From Mytilus californianus (taxonomy: Eukaryota; Mollusca; Bivalvia; Mytilida; Mytilidae), in the NCBI RefSeq assembly GCF_021869535.1, contig NW_026262668.1:72561558-72625557 (forward strand): 64,000 bases of DNA, read 5' to 3'. How positions within the stretch are numbered: position 1 is the first letter of the stretch; each line of letters starts with the position of its first letter. Of the stretch, positions 11,013-22,935 are shown in pieces. The notes beneath the pieces were generated by a model. That model did no database searches and was not told where the DNA came from. It saw only the letters and a program-made list of their open reading frames with translations. The position numbers and the translations under genes were made by a program.

Positions 11013-11478
11013 ACAAAAATTCCGTACTCAAAGGAAAATTCAAAACGGATAGTCCCTTATAAAATGACAAAACTAAAAGCTCAAACACATCAAACGAATG
11101 GTAAATAAATTTCATATTCCTGACTTGGTACAGGCATTTCCTTATGTAGAAAATGGAAGATTAAACCTGCTTTTATAACTTTTATAGCTAGCTTAACCTC
11201 TTACTTGTATGACAGTCGCATAAAATTCCGTTATATTGGCAGCAATTTATGAACAAAATAAACAGACATAATAGGTAAAAATGTCAAAAATAGGAGTACA
11301 GCAGTCAACATTGTGTGTATAATCTTAATCACTATAAAAAAAAACATAAGGAAATGCCTTTACCAAGTCAGGAATATGACAGTTGTTTTCCATTTGTTTG
11401 ATGTGTTTGAGCTTTTGATTTTGCCATTTTATAAAGGACTTTCCGTTTTGAATTTCACTTGGAGTACGGCATTTTTGT
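11013..11478. mobile_element. Family B MITE, full length, ~140-bp terminal inverted repeats
   Basis: 11013-11150 (ACAAAAATTCCGTACTC... to CATTTCCTTATGT) reappears as its reverse complement at 11342-11478. Between them is a ~190-bp unique core (AGCTAGCTTAACCTC, GACAGTCGCATAAAATTCC). Partial copies of the same element occur at 11990-12070 with 13899-13990, 30548-30735, 32257-32508 with 33316-33490, and 56515-56640. No coding potential, so a non-autonomous inverted-repeat element. Confidence 0.75.
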
Positions 11479-11989
11479 AATTCTATGATTTATTTGTGAG
11501 ACATAACACTCTCTTGCTTTCATTAAAAATTAAAATATTGTTTTAAAGAAATAACAGTTTCGTAATGGCAATAGAAAACTATGCAACTTGTTTTAAAGTT
11601 CTATTGATTAATTGTAATATGTTACTTGTATTGACATTGTTTTTAAAATGACAAGGATTGATTAATCACTAAAATATAATTTAAAAAAACGCCTATCTGT
11701 TGTTTCTTGTTTCATTAGAATGATATATCATTTTTGAATTCTTTAAATATATTTTTTTCTTTTCACCAATATTATATTTTTTTATTTTTCAAGCAATTAT
11801 CTTTGATAGGATAGAATAGTTTACAAAAACTTAATGAGCTTTAACTCTTTCAAATTTACCTAAAATAATTTCAATTTTCATGCAGCAGTAAATACATTTA
11901 TAACATTTGCCTAGTTGAATACTTTCATTAAAGACAGTGATCATCAAACAAATACATAAAATATCTAATGACAAAATTACGGAATCAAA

Positions 11990-12070
11990 AAGAGGAAGTT
12001 CATGAAAACTGACAAAACCAAATGCTTGACTATATCAACCACCGGAACGACTGGAAACAACTGTCATATC
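11990..12070 (+). repeat. Family B MITE fragment interrupted by the CACTA-like element (left half)
   Basis: Reads ...GGAAACAACTGTCATATC and stops at the CACTA end. The expected continuation TTCCTGACTTGGTACAGG resumes, slightly changed, at 13899. The element therefore inserted into an existing family B copy. Confidence 0.65.
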
Positions 12071-12420
12071 CACTACAAACCAGTAAAAGTATGAAATGGC
12101 CTATATCTGTACTCGACTGTACTGATTTTTACTCGACCAGTCTGAATTGGTCTGAATTTTACTCGATATTACTCGACCTCAATCTTAACCATACTCGACT
12201 GTACTGATTTGTACTTGACCCTTATCTTTGCCATTGAAAAAAGTCTGAACCTCTACTCGACCAGTCTGAAACAGTCTTATCCCATTTTCGACCTGTAATA
12301 GACCATTACTCGACCAGTTCTCAACCTATTTTTTTCAGTCTGAACCATACTCGACTAAAGGTCTGATACAAACTTGACCAAATTCTGAACAATACTCGAC
12401 CAGTCTGAACCATATCTCTA
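12071..12420. repeat. Left subterminal minisatellite of the CACTA-like element
   Basis: Degenerate ~20-bp units built on TACTCGACCAGTCTGAACCA, with many variants. They are inverted relative to 13580-13898. The short open frame at 12022-12207 is an accident of this repeat. Confidence 0.75.
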
Positions 12421-13579
12421 CTTTTTAAAATTTAACTGTTTATATGACTAATGACTATCTTTTTAACTGACATGACAACAGCCACAATAAAGTCAGGATA
12501 TATTTACAGATTTTCTTTTACCTGAAAAACACACCTGTACTGAGGGTAATATGTTTTGGGGTTTTTTTTACAAAACTTAATTCACCTAAAATCTTGAATA
12601 AAAACTACATAGGTTTCATGGTTACATACAATAGCTATAAGACTATCTTTTTAACTGATGTAACAACAGCCAACAAAATCATTGAAATTGTTTAACCTTA
12701 TTTCAGAAATATACCTAAAACGGATAAAAAATTAAAGAAAAGATTAAAATTGTTCTTCTGATCAGGGGTAAACTATAAAGTAATACCTCCTGATGGGGGC
12801 ACATACATTAAACAGAGCACACCTGGTTAGAGAGAAATAAATTTTAAATCACATCAAAACTTAAATCACAACGCTTTTTGAATTCACTAGAAAAATAATA
12901 CACGAGTTTATAGAAAAATATGATTTTCTATTTACCTGTAAAACACACCTGTACTAAGGTAATTATCCCTTATGAAGGTGCTTCTTGTATGCCATGTCTT
13001 TAATTTTGACAAAATTTAATTAATCAACTTAAATTTTTACTGCAACTTTGGAACATAATTCCTTTCTGAATAGGTTATCAAGGATTGCCATGGAAGTTCT
13101 ATAATATTAAATTCTTGGTTTTACAAAACAAATGTGTCATTTTTAAAATTAATTAAGTTGTTTTATATATAATATAAAAAAATGGCAGTAACCATAAAAT
13201 ATTCAAAAAGAATTGAATATCATTTAAGATTTTTGAATAATGGTCCATAGTTCTAGTATTTTTGATTAACATAATGCAATGTGAGCATCATGTATATAAA
13301 AATTCATTTTACCGAAAACTTAATTTATTACAGAATATTGTTTTTTAAATGTAATCCGACCAGTGCCTTTAAACATCTCGTTTCTACTTTTTTTTTAGAG
13401 GTGATATACCTTGTATATATATAAAGCGTTGACGAATATGGTGTTGATGATTATATTATGTTTATTGTGAAATTTAGGTTTCAATTCTATATTGAATACA
13501 TTTTGGATTTCAAATTGTTGTTAAAAATCGTTCCTAAATTAATGAAATACAAAAGATAGATGCAGAAATAGGTCTAGGT

Positions 13580-13898
13580 TGGTTAAGACTTGGTCGAGTA
13601 TGGTTCAGACCAGGACGAGTATGGTTCAGACTACGTCGAGTATGGTTCAGACTAGGTCGAGCATGGTTCAGACTTGGTCGAGAATGGTTAAGACTTGGTC
13701 GAGTATGGTTCAGACACTTATAAAAAGGTTAAGTTCTGGTCGAGTAAAGGTCAAGTACAAGTTCAGACTGTTAAGTATGGTTCAGACTACTGTCGAAAAA
13801 TATCGTGCAAATTTCAGACCAAAACAGACTGGTCGAGTAAAAATCAGTACAGTCGAGTACAGATATAGACCAAAACAGACTTTTACTGGTTTGAAGTG
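13580..13898. repeat. Right subterminal minisatellite of the CACTA-like element
   Basis: About ten units on GGTCGAGTATGGTTCAGACT, best preserved at 13595-13715. The encoded repeats (MVQTRSS-like) are not a protein gene; the units are the mirror of the left end. Confidence 0.8.
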
Positions 13899-13990
13899 AT
13901 TCTTGACTTGGTACAGGCATTTTCAGAAGAACTTGGTGGTTAAAACTTAGTTTCACAGCTAGCTTAACCTCCCACTTGTATGACAGTTTA
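13899..13990 (+). repeat. Family B MITE fragment interrupted by the CACTA-like element (right half)
   Basis: Starts ATTCTTGACTTGGTACAGG and continues through GCTAGCTTAACCTCCCACTT and GTATGACAGT, matching 11127-11225. It directly continues the interrupted left half at 11990-12070. Confidence 0.65.
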
Positions 13991-14034
13991 CTATGGTTCC
14001 TTTTTTGACAATAGTGTGAGCAACCCAAACAAAT

Positions 14035-14220
14035 ATAAAAGAAAAGCCGAATACATATAAGGGATAATCAAACTCAATAGTCGAGCACAAACTGACAACG
14101 CCATGGCAAAAAACGAAAAACGACCAAAAGACAAACGATAATATACAAAACACAGCAAAGAAAACACAATTGATTAACATGACAACAATTTGGATCCAGC
14201 AGCCAAACTTAAAAAAAAAA
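14035..14220 (+). repeat. Family D dispersed repeat
   Basis: Contains AATCAAACTCAATAGTCGAG, AAACTGACAACGCCATGGC and tracts of AAAACGACCAAAAGACAAAC. The same words occur at 53278-53480 and, reversed, at 59165-59365. A recurrent non-coding repeat that I recognise from bivalve genomes. Confidence 0.6.
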
Positions 14221-14354
14221 TTATGATAAAGTATGGACAACTATTTCTGGCATACACACATTCTCCCGATTAAGTACAGAAATAACAATTTAATACAAGG
14301 GTACCTAACCTAAAGATGAATTTAACTCATCATCTACTAATTGTTAAGTTAACA

Positions 14355-14990
14355 CTGAATATTATCTATTATGCCTCGGTACTTTTCCGATGAACTTTTT
14401 GAGAAAAAGGACAAAACGTTCCTTGACAAACTCCTGGCTCAATAACCTTTTGCTGAAACACCGATCGGTATAAGCGGTTATGATACGTTATGCTCGTGCA
14501 TGTTTACAATATACGGACTTCATATACAGGAGTGTGCTCCTAACGCAGAAAATGTTCCAACAAAGTTATGAGGAGGACAGATTAAAAATGACACTCCGTA
14601 AATTTTATGGACTCCATCACGAATTGGTTGATTCATACGATGTGTCTTTGTCCAAACTAACAAAGGACATTTTTACCACGTGTTAGATTGTGGTTTGCCA
14701 TTACGTCGTCTGATCTTTTAAGTACCAAACGTGACTTATTCACGATTGTGACTGTTTTGCTGAGTGCGAATTCGCATTGCTATAAGACGTGTCACGGTAT
14801 TTTTCTATCCAAATTCCTTGTATTTAGTTTTGATGTTATATTTGTTATTCTCATCGGATTTTGTCAAATGTCTTATCGTTTTATTATTTTTGATTCCAGC
14901 GTCACGAATAGTACTTTGCAGACGAAACGCGCATCTGGCGTACAAAATATTAAGCCTGGTATCTTTGATGAGTTTATTTATGTTTATCAA
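14355..14990 (+). pseudogene. Second-family Penelope fragment (RT C-terminus and tail)
   Basis: 14480-14686 reads IRYARACLQYTDFIYRSVLL...LRKFYGLHHELVDSYDVS and stops after KLTKDIFTTC. The copy at 33850-35310 has the same sequence (IRYARACSHYTDF...FVDLYDVSVSKL). This is the last part of the reverse transcriptase plus the start of the 3' tail (through 14760). 14880-14990 carries another widespread tail (GACGAAACGCGCATCTGGCG). The upstream catalytic motifs are absent. Confidence 0.7.
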
Positions 14991-14999
14991 AAATTATAA

Positions 15000-16379
15000 T
15001 ATTAGTATCCGTTATTATTTAACATGAACGAATCAACCAATAAAAAGGCAAAATTAATAGAAAAAAGATATATTTCATTACCTTCTAGCGAAGTTGCAGT
15101 TTCTATTAAAATCTGTAATGAAAAAAATTAACTAGCACACATTTATGTAAATGAGATTGTTTAAAACTATTTCACTTTGCAAATAAAAATATGATATGTC
15201 ACCACCAAACGTATCACTATTCTTTTAAGAGAAATATCATACGTGTTCAATATACAAGGGATAAAAACTGTAGTTTACGAATTTTGATCTGAAATGGCCA
15301 TTTTGATCTGAATATCTTTTAAAAGACTGGTAGATAAACTAATAAGTCATTGTCAGTCTTTCAGTCAGTTTTCATACTTATCGACTGTGGTAAATTCATT
15401 ATTGTTCAGAAAATTCGGTTGCTTGCTCAATAAATGCTATTTACATGTACACATAACAATATACTAAATTTTCTGAAAAGCTACTAAACAGTGCTGAATT
15501 GACTGCAAGCGAATTGTCTGAGCAGTACTGCATTTACTGTCGTCGATATTTCTGACAACAGATTTAAAGACTGAACATGACTTAAAAATTAATTGTTCAG
15601 ACTTTTCAGATGATGTTAAGATCAAAATGACCGTTTCAGACTAAAATTCATTAAATTTACTAGTGCTAACTATATATGTTAATGTAATTAATTAACCGAG
15701 ATTAAGTATATATATGATGAACAACTAGTTTCTATATCAATAAAAAGGAAACGAAAAGCATCAGAACGGGAAAATATAATTGGGAAACCTCTATATATTT
15801 ATCAAGGTCTAAAAGTGTTTGCAGAAAAGGATTTGTAGTGTAAGAAAAAGACTAGTTTAAACGACATAAATTAATGCAATTGTTTCATGGTTACTGGTAA
15901 GGATAAAATTATGATACTCACCAATGTAGAAACAATAATGGTAATAAATGACATCTTTCTCATTTTACCTAAAAAAATTTGATAAGTGTAAAGGTAATCT
16001 TAATTTTACATAGCAAATTACATTCATTTTGTAAAAAGGACATCATTTATGTCTTAAAGATTTTTCAATGCGACATGACATTACCCGAAGACATCTCAGG
16101 CCACTGATGGTCATTTTACTATGTAACAATTAGATAAGTTTGGAATGATAGACTTCTTAAGTCATCCTCAACATTCTTCATACATGGATGTATACTTAAC
16201 TATGCGATGAAAAGTATTGACGTCCAACTTTCTTATTACACAAAAGCATATCCATTCACTGCCTGTGGTGTGCGCAACCTAATTTTGTGTCATTATAATC
16301 TAAAAATCTTAATCTGTCATTTAAATGAATAAGCATTCATCTTGAAATATTATATCTTGATATATCTTGATGTAACTAT
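15000..16379. other. Gap without recognised gene
   Basis: AT-rich non-coding sequence. 15280-15660 has repeated words around TTTTGATCTGAA, CAGTCTTTCAGTCAGTT and TTGTTCAGAC, suggesting an old degenerate repeat. I see no domain, tRNA or splice-framed exon. Confidence 0.4.
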
Positions 16380-16392
16380 TTGATATGCTGGA

Positions 16393-16432
16393 AGTGTGTG
16401 TATGTGTGTGTGTGGGGGAAAGGGGGGGGGGT
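16393..16432 (+). repeat. TG-rich microsatellite followed by a poly-G run
   Basis: Alternating TG (with one ATG) from about 16396 runs into GGGGGAAAGGGGGGGGGG. The strand could form G-quadruplex-like structure. The two overlapping open frames here are low-complexity artefacts. Confidence 0.8.
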
Positions 16433-16688
16433 GCAAACAGATCTTTTGGTAAATTCAATGTTCATTTTCATCTTTTGCTACGCATACTTTTTTTGTATCC
16501 AATTATCTCCTGCATTTTTGTGTTGCAGAATATTGTCACCCCTTTACAGATACATTTTTCAAGCAGATTTCATGATCTATTCCATATTTCACACATTCAG
16601 TTTCTGCTTAATACTTATGCAACCATCAAATATTTGCCAATAAAGACCTTGCATTTTAAATGATCTAAATAGTCTTTTAATACACCAG

Positions 16689-18740
16689 GTGTACGGTTTT
16701 GATTTTGTAAATATTGCCGGTATTTTTAACGACCATTCTGTTAAAGAACAAATTCCGGGATATTTTGATAATACTGAGCTCCCTCTTATTTGTTATATTT
16801 ACAAGAAATCTACCCGGAAATTTGTGTTTAATTATAGCCAATTGTGTAAAGATGTTAATATCAGTGAAAATACACCTACTTCATGTAATTGCAGTAATTC
16901 CGAATACATTTATGGACCCATTTCCCATGTTATAACAGGAGATCTTAACATCGTTCAAGACCGAGAGTTAAAATCATTCCTCAGTAAAGGACCTAAATAT
17001 CGTCCCCCGTCAATTATTAATTGGAATGAGTGTCGTAATATCATCCACGACTCACTCCATACTTACTGTTTGAAATGGATAAAACGGGAAAAAGCTGACA
17101 AAAAATCTTTGGACTCTTTTTTTAAATCAGTAATGAACATAGTTGATATACGTATTCAACATTTTAAAGAACATTTTACTCTTAACAATAACCACAATAA
17201 ACCTATTTCTCGTATCAAACATAAACTAAAAGAACTAGCCAAGGAATTTGTTTTTGTCCCGGCCGATAAAGCTGCTAATAATATTATTATTGTTTGACGT
17301 AAATTTTACATTGAGGTTCTGAAAAAAGAAATCACCAATTCACCAACATTCCAACTGACTCCATTTTCAGAAAACGACATCTGTAACAAACATAAACTTT
17401 TAGCTACCGCTTTACAAGCAGAACCAAATACAATGAAAGTCCCAACTATGTATTGGCTTCCGAAGCTACACAAAACACCTTACAAATATAGATTCATTTC
17501 GTCTTCAAGCCATTGTTTCACTACTAAATTGTCTATTCTTCTTACCAGTACACTTGGTACAATGAAAAACCTGATAATAAATTGTTCAAATAAGGCCTTC
17601 GAAAATAGTGGAATTAATTACTTTTGGAGTGTCAAGAACTCGTTGGAAGTACTTGATAAATTGCATGCATATATTGGTGATTTTGAATCTGTTCAAAGTT
17701 TAGATTTTTCTACCCTATATACCACATTGCCCCTCATTCTTATTAAGAAAAAATTCACACACCGAATTAAATGGGCATTTAAAAAGTCAGAATGTGAATA
17801 TATATGTTCAAACTCTTTTAGGTCATTTTTTAGTAGCAATAAACAAAAAAACTATGTCAATTGGACATGCTTTGATACTATATATGCCCTTGAATTTTTA
17901 CTAGATAACATTTTTGTTCGCTTTGGAGATTCCGTATATCGTCAGGTTATCGGAATTCCAATGGGGACTAACTGTGCACCACTTATTGCGGACCTTTTTT
18001 TGTATTGCTATGAGTTACAATTTATGACAAAAATCAGCAAAGACCCATCGAAACAACATCTGATACACAAATTTAATAATACTTTTAGATATTTGGATGA
18101 TATTTTGGCTCTCAATAATGACGACTTCAGTATGTATACTAAAGAAATTTATCCTGTTGAACTTACTTTAAATAAAGCTAATACTAACAATGACCACTGC
18201 CCTTTCCTCGATCTTGATATCTATATCATTAACGGAAAGCTTAATACTAAAATATATGATAAAAGAGATGATTTTTCATTTCCTATCGTTAATTATCCAT
18301 TTTTAGATGGTGACGTTCCCTTGTCACCATCTTACGGTGTTTATATATCTCAACTTGTACGATTCGCTCGTGTATGTAACAATGTTTTAGATTTTAACGA
18401 GAGAAATTTATGTATTACTGAAAAATTATTACACCAGGGTTTTCGATATCACAAACTAGTCAAAACATTTACTAAATTTTATCATCGGTAAAAGGACATC
18501 ATTCGTAAATATAGCTCAACATGCAGACTTCTTATACGTTCAGGTATTTCACATCCAATTTTTTATGGAAATATTCTTTATAAAGCACAAAAATGTCAGT
18601 ATTCACCTCTGAAGCTAACAAAACCTTTAAATAGACTTATAAAGAAGGGATATAGTTACGATACTGTTGTCAGGTCATTAAAGATTGCATATTTTGGCGT
18701 TAATATTGATTCACTTATATGGTCTTTGCATCGGCACTAA
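16689..18740 (+). pseudogene. Reverse transcriptase of Penelope copy 2
   Basis: A long frame broken only twice: TGA at 17295-17297 (after ANNIIIV) and TAA at 18489-18491 (after KFYHR, where copy 1 has TAT). Motifs present: FVFVPADKA, TMYWLPKLHK, LDFSTLYTTLP, IGIPMGTNCAPLIADLF, FRYLDDILAL (YxDD), FLDLDIYI. The central 352-residue block 17433-18491 is fully open and includes all catalytic motifs. The first stop is shared with copy 1. The C-terminal part after 18491 is readable to DSLIWSLHRH. Likely inactive. Confidence 0.88.
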
Positions 18741-19010
18741 ACACATTTATTTAAAAACCAGTTGTTGGCATGACACGGGTTATGTTCTTCTCATATATGT
18801 TATGATGGTATGATACTAAACCCCTAACGGGAAGGATTGTGCCTGATATTCATATGATGAAGACATAATCTTTCAATCAGTTTAATTGAGGTCTGGAGCT
18901 GGCATGTCAGTTAACTGCTAGTAGTCTGTTGTTATTTATGTATTATTGTCATTTAGTTTATTTTCTTTGGTTACATCTTCTGACATCAGACTCGGAATTC
19001 TCTTGAACTG
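16689..19010 (+). mobile_element. Penelope-like retroelement copy 2, 5'-truncated
   Basis: Same family as copy 1 but on the opposite strand. It begins inside the RT N-terminal region (GFDFVNIAGIFNDHSV), so the GIY-YIG part is lost. This is the 5' truncation expected from incomplete reverse transcription. The RT runs to the stop at 18740, and the 3' tail continues to about 19010 (matching 4840-5084 reversed). It is then joined directly to a reversed second-family tail. Confidence 0.85.
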
Positions 19011-19110
19011 AATAACAACTGCCATATTCCTGACTTGGTACAGGACATTTTAAGTAAAAATGGTGGGTTGAACCTGGATTTTATGGCTAGCCAAACCTCC
19101 CGCTTATATC
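19011..19110 (-). repeat. Second-family Penelope tail fragment
   Basis: Reverse complement of a segment at 35030-35120 and 58000-58090 (GGGAGGTTTGGCTAGCCATA, AACCAGGTTCAACCCACCAT, CCTGTACCAAGTCAGGAATA). It abuts the end of Penelope copy 2. Confidence 0.65.
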
Positions 19111-19238
19111 GCAAAACAATCGATGACGACATTAGGGGGCCAATGTGCAACTCCACCCCATTAATCAAGTGTTAATTTCAGTTTTTAATGTTGAAGTTTA
19201 TATTGGAATTATTCATGATTGGCAACATATTTTCGGAA

Positions 19239-19343
19239 GAGGTCAACATACGGTCTTAAACATAAAAAAAGAAAAGATTGTTTGCTGCTTGACATATGGT
19301 ATGAACATTTTTTATTATTTTTATAAGACCGTATGTTGACCTC
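19239..19343. repeat. 105-bp hairpin with perfect 20-bp inverted ends
   Basis: 19239-19258 (GAGGTCAACATACGGTCTTA) is exactly the reverse complement of 19324-19343. The 65-bp loop is AT-rich. No target duplication is visible. It looks like a miniature inverted-repeat element or structured remnant. Confidence 0.7.
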
Positions 19344-19714
19344 TAGATGACTGTTTTAGATTTTATTTGTGTGTATATATATATAAATAAACGTATATCA
19401 AACTTTATTTTAATTTCTCCTATTTTTTTCAAATCAAATTTCTTAAATTTGTTTTATGAAGAGTAACATTATTAAGACTATCGAGCATAAAACTAAATGA
19501 TAAAAAGTGCGACAATGCTCAAACGAGTACACACAAAATTTTCTTAGTGTGACGATACAATTCATTTTGGTTACTTTTGTAAGGTATGTGATAAATCTTA
19601 TTTTTTTCATTTACAGACCATTATCAATGAGTTCTTTCTTTTCTTCGAAAATTGATACCTGTATTGAAATGAATAGTGTTTCTAATTCATGATTGATTGT
19701 ATTATATAAAATGT

Positions 19715-19828
19715 GAACGGTAATGGGTTTTGCTCATGGTTAAAGGCGGTATGGCGACCTATAGTTGCTAACATCTTCGTCATTTAGTAGGTAGTTGTCT
19801 CATTGAAATTCATACCACATCTCCTTAT
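19715..19828 (+). repeat. Family A tail
   Basis: Short form of the repeat ending TTGAAATTCATACCACATCT, with GGTAATGGGTTTTGCTCATG and GGCGACCTATAGTTGCTAAC. The same tail occurs at 25895, 36340, 38340, 46015, 52150 (reversed) and 63150. Confidence 0.7.
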
Positions 19829-21310
19829 TTTAAAATACATTATAAATTGTACCATTTACCAAAGCTTTTGTTGACTTAATTCCCTTGAAACTTTTTTTAA
19901 ATAAAGTTTTGTTGTATTTTAATTTTTGGTGGTTTCATTTAACAATTAAAGGTGAAATGAACATCTAAAGTATCGTAGAGAAGTGAATTTGATAGTACAC
20001 GTGTTTAATATATGGGAAACACATAAAAATATTTCGAAATTACCCAGTTATTTCATTTTTACAATTTTTTGTATCTTACCTATGTCCATCCGATCTGTTG
20101 AATGTCTCCATCTATTCTGGATATGCTGATTAAATCATTCACAAAAATAATAACTCCACAAGTACAAGTTTACTTACACTTGTTAATCTAACGAGTTGGG
20201 CACAGATGGTAATAACAAGTAACTATAGTGAAATACAGCATTCTATTTAAAAAAATGTGGAAATATAACACTTTATGATTTTCATGCGTTGAAGCGCTTT
20301 TCTGGATGGACCTTCATCGGGAAAGTTCAAAGCCAAATATTTGAAAGCATATCATGTATTAGTATCGAAACAAGTGAAGAGATATTTGACCAAAATTTAT
20401 CTGATTGACATACAAAAAAGCCTTTCTGAAATGATATTTTTTCACGGTACCTTTTGTTTTTCTGGAGGTTTATATGTTCTGTTATTGTGTGTTACACTTT
20501 ACAGATATTGTGTGTTGCACTTTAAATATATTGTTTCTTCAAGATGTTTTGTATAGTTAAATAACAATATACGCGTCCCGTCTTATAGACGACAGTAGCA
20601 AATGGGATATATTTAACACATAGACAGAACGTTTTAATTCATATTTGATACGTAATTAGAATAAACAACTTATTTTTACGAGCTCTAGAAACATTAAAAA
20701 GGCCTTTTACTATTGCGTTTATTAGTTTAAGGAAACAGAAAAAAATAAGAAAAACAGGTTGTGTTTTTAGTGCTGGTTAGGTGTTCTTGGTAATGCTGTA
20801 TTGGTATCTCGGTTTTGTTTTAATACTTTATTGTGTAACCAAATTTCTAGAATTACAAAGTTAGTTATGACAATTTCAATTTTTGATCACCTCGAAGTCC
20901 GATTATATTTTTTGTAGAATTTGCTTACATAATAGAAAGGTCTAACGATGGGAGTTAAGAACATATCTCTTGTATAGGGGTGGGGTATCTGAATTCATTT
21001 GATTCTCAACAATTTATTACATGATGTTAAATGGGCATTAAACCCGTGGCTATACCTTAAGGCGCTATGGATAGGTCTTGACATGGTTAGCAAGAATATT
21101 TATTGTTTCATGTTCTCCTTTCGTCGAAGAGAGTATAATAATGTGTTTGGTTGTTAGCAGATAAGTTCCTTAAACCTAATCTTTTAAAAAAAATCTAATA
21201 AAATATTTAAACCCAAAAATGCAGTTAAATACTTTTTCGGTGCGATATTTAAAAAATGGACAGCATTTTCCATGACCCAGCCAATCTAATATTGTATCTT
21301 AGCAGAAGAC
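19829..21310. other. Gap without recognised gene
   Basis: AT-rich non-coding DNA. 20262-20345 (AACACTTTATGATTTTCATG, GAAGCGCTTTTCTGG, CCTTCATC) matches a dispersed family G segment also at 57000-57090. The frame at 20341-20556 overlaps it and has no domain. Confidence 0.4.
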
Positions 21311-21339
21311 GATCTATATGAAGGGCCGTTCGGGTCATA

Positions 21340-21575
21340 ATTCAGTTTGTTATACGTACGCTAGAGGTACGCGTAACAGGTCGTTCCCGTACCATAGAGG
21401 TACACGTAACACTTTGTTCACGTACCATACAGTTACGCGTAACATGTCCTTCGCGTACCCTAGAGGTACATGTAAAACTTTGTTCACGTACCCCAGACAT
21501 TTGCGTAACAGTTTGTTCACGTACCCTAGAGGTGCGCAAAACAGTTTGTCCACGTACCCTGGAGGTTAGAATGTG
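21340..21575 (+). repeat. Left-end minisatellite (~33-bp units)
   Basis: About seven units of the type CGTAACANTTTGTTCACGTA followed by CCCTAGAGGTACG. They are the reverse complement of the units at 28945-29150. The frames YPRGTRNSLFT on one strand and TSRVREQSVT on the other come from this repeat and are not proteins. Confidence 0.85.
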
Positions 21576-22085
21576 TATTGGATAAGGGAGATAACTCTGT
21601 AAAAACTGCTTTAAATTTGGCAACAACCGATAACAAAATGAAGAATACTGTTTTTCATGTACACAATATGTTTCCAAAATTAATGTTAAATATAAATATA
21701 GGTTTAAATCCATAATTTTAACCGAGTTTTAAAACTTTAAATCAAGTAATGAATAATATGTTCCTACGGTTATGAAACTAGAACTACATGTATTACTTCC
21801 ACTTTATGTGTTTAAAAAATCTTTGAACCTAGTAGGAGTTATTGATAAAAAATAAAAAGAGATAAACGCCGACACTTTTTTAAATTATTGCTTTTAAAAA
21901 ATACCAAATGGTTCTAAGACAGTTTTTTCTACGATATCAAAATGTTAATAATATTATAATATTATAATAATTCTAATAGGAATCATTCACGACTTTTCAC
22001 GCGTGGCGGCGCTGCGGTTCCATAAGTGGTTACTTGAACGCTTCAATCACGTAAAACGCTTGCATCTGTATTTACAACGTAAACA

Positions 22086-22177
22086 ATGGCATCCGATGAT
22101 TACAATACCTGGTCTGTTCCAGAACTAACGTTACGTGGAGCTGTCACAAGAGACAGAAATATAGATCTTATTGAAAG
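22086..22177 (+). CDS. Small SAP-like gene, first exon
   Basis: ATG at 22086 follows a locally GC-richer stretch (21998-22070) and opens MASDDYNTWSVPELTLRGAV, then TRDRNIDLIER, to a donor AG|GTAAAC at 22177/22178. W.VPEL..RGA....K.DLIER resembles a SAP motif (short helix-turn-helix that binds AT-rich DNA), common at the N-terminus of many invertebrate proteins. The upstream block matches the inner part of the opposite TIR, so this gene start is probably carried by the element rather than being an ordinary host gene. Phase 2 out. Confidence 0.5.
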
Positions 22178-22869
22178 GTAAACGATGTATTTAAAAAATA
22201 TTGAGATTTCTTGTATTATAAGCGGAAACGCCGCTACAGTACATTGCCAAAAAGCTTTCGTCACCTACATTTTTGGGCTATATATTTCATATAAAAAGAC
22301 GTTTATTGGAAGCATTTATGGTTGTATTTTTACAAATAATGTGTTGAAAAACGCTGAATTGTATATAAAGAGTATTTGTTTGTTTTGTCATAGCTCTGTC
22401 ATCTGTCAATGTCTGTTGTTTTTATTTTCTCCTGATGTGAACACATATACTATTTTTTACAATTTAATTTGGTTGAAATATAAATATATAGCAAGATTGT
22501 TTATAATAGACAATAATATTTATGTTTATCTCAGAAGAAAATGAAAATAAACAAATAATTATTCTGCTGTCGGTACCAAGTTGCATAAAATCAAATCAGA
22601 AATGTCCCCTAAATAATCTTTTGAAATGCAATTTTATATGAAATATTTAGTGTGAAATACCAAGTGACAAATACATGTACCCCAAGTTAGAAAAAAGCAA
22701 AATAAAAATCCCACTGATCATATAAATAGTCATGAATATATAATTAAACTTTCTAGGATACATTTAAATGATTTTGTATAATAATAATTAAAAATAGGGG
22801 TTCTATACAGATATTATCTGTTGGCCATGAAATGTGATACAGACCATGCAGACTGGGCAAGGGAAAAAT

Positions 22870-22935
22870 AAATTTAACTTGTTATATACTGGGACTATTA
22901 TACTAATAGTCTATTAGTCCCAGTTATATATAAAC
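22870..22935. repeat. Short imperfect palindrome
   Basis: TATATACTGGGACTATTA and CTATTAGTCCCAGTTATATA form an inverted repeat around TACTAATAG. Non-coding, within the first intron of the SAP-like gene. Confidence 0.5.

Larger units (their letters stand above)
12071..13898. mobile_element. CACTA-like non-autonomous transposon with subterminal minisatellites
   Basis: The left end is CACTACAAACCAGTAAAAGT; the right end is ACTTTTACTGGTTTGAAGTG, so the termini are inverted repeats starting CACT. The ~330 bp inside each end consists of ~20-bp repeats in opposite orientation (left ACTCGACCAGTCTGAACC-like, right GGTCGAGTATGGTTCAGAC-like). The flanks are the two halves of a family B MITE, with ATC on the left and ATT on the right as a possible 3-bp target duplication. 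CACTA termini, subterminal repeats and a 3-bp duplication are hallmarks of EnSpm/CACTA elements. The middle has no transposase. Confidence 0.7.

Noticed and set aside
13579-13899. Frame MVQTRSSMVQT as a repetitive protein
   Set aside because: Subterminal minisatellite of the CACTA-like element; non-coding mirror exists at 12071-12420.
22185-22544. 119-residue frame downstream of the SAP-like exon
   Set aside because: Starts after the splice donor, hydrophobic AT-rich composition, no domain; intronic read-through.
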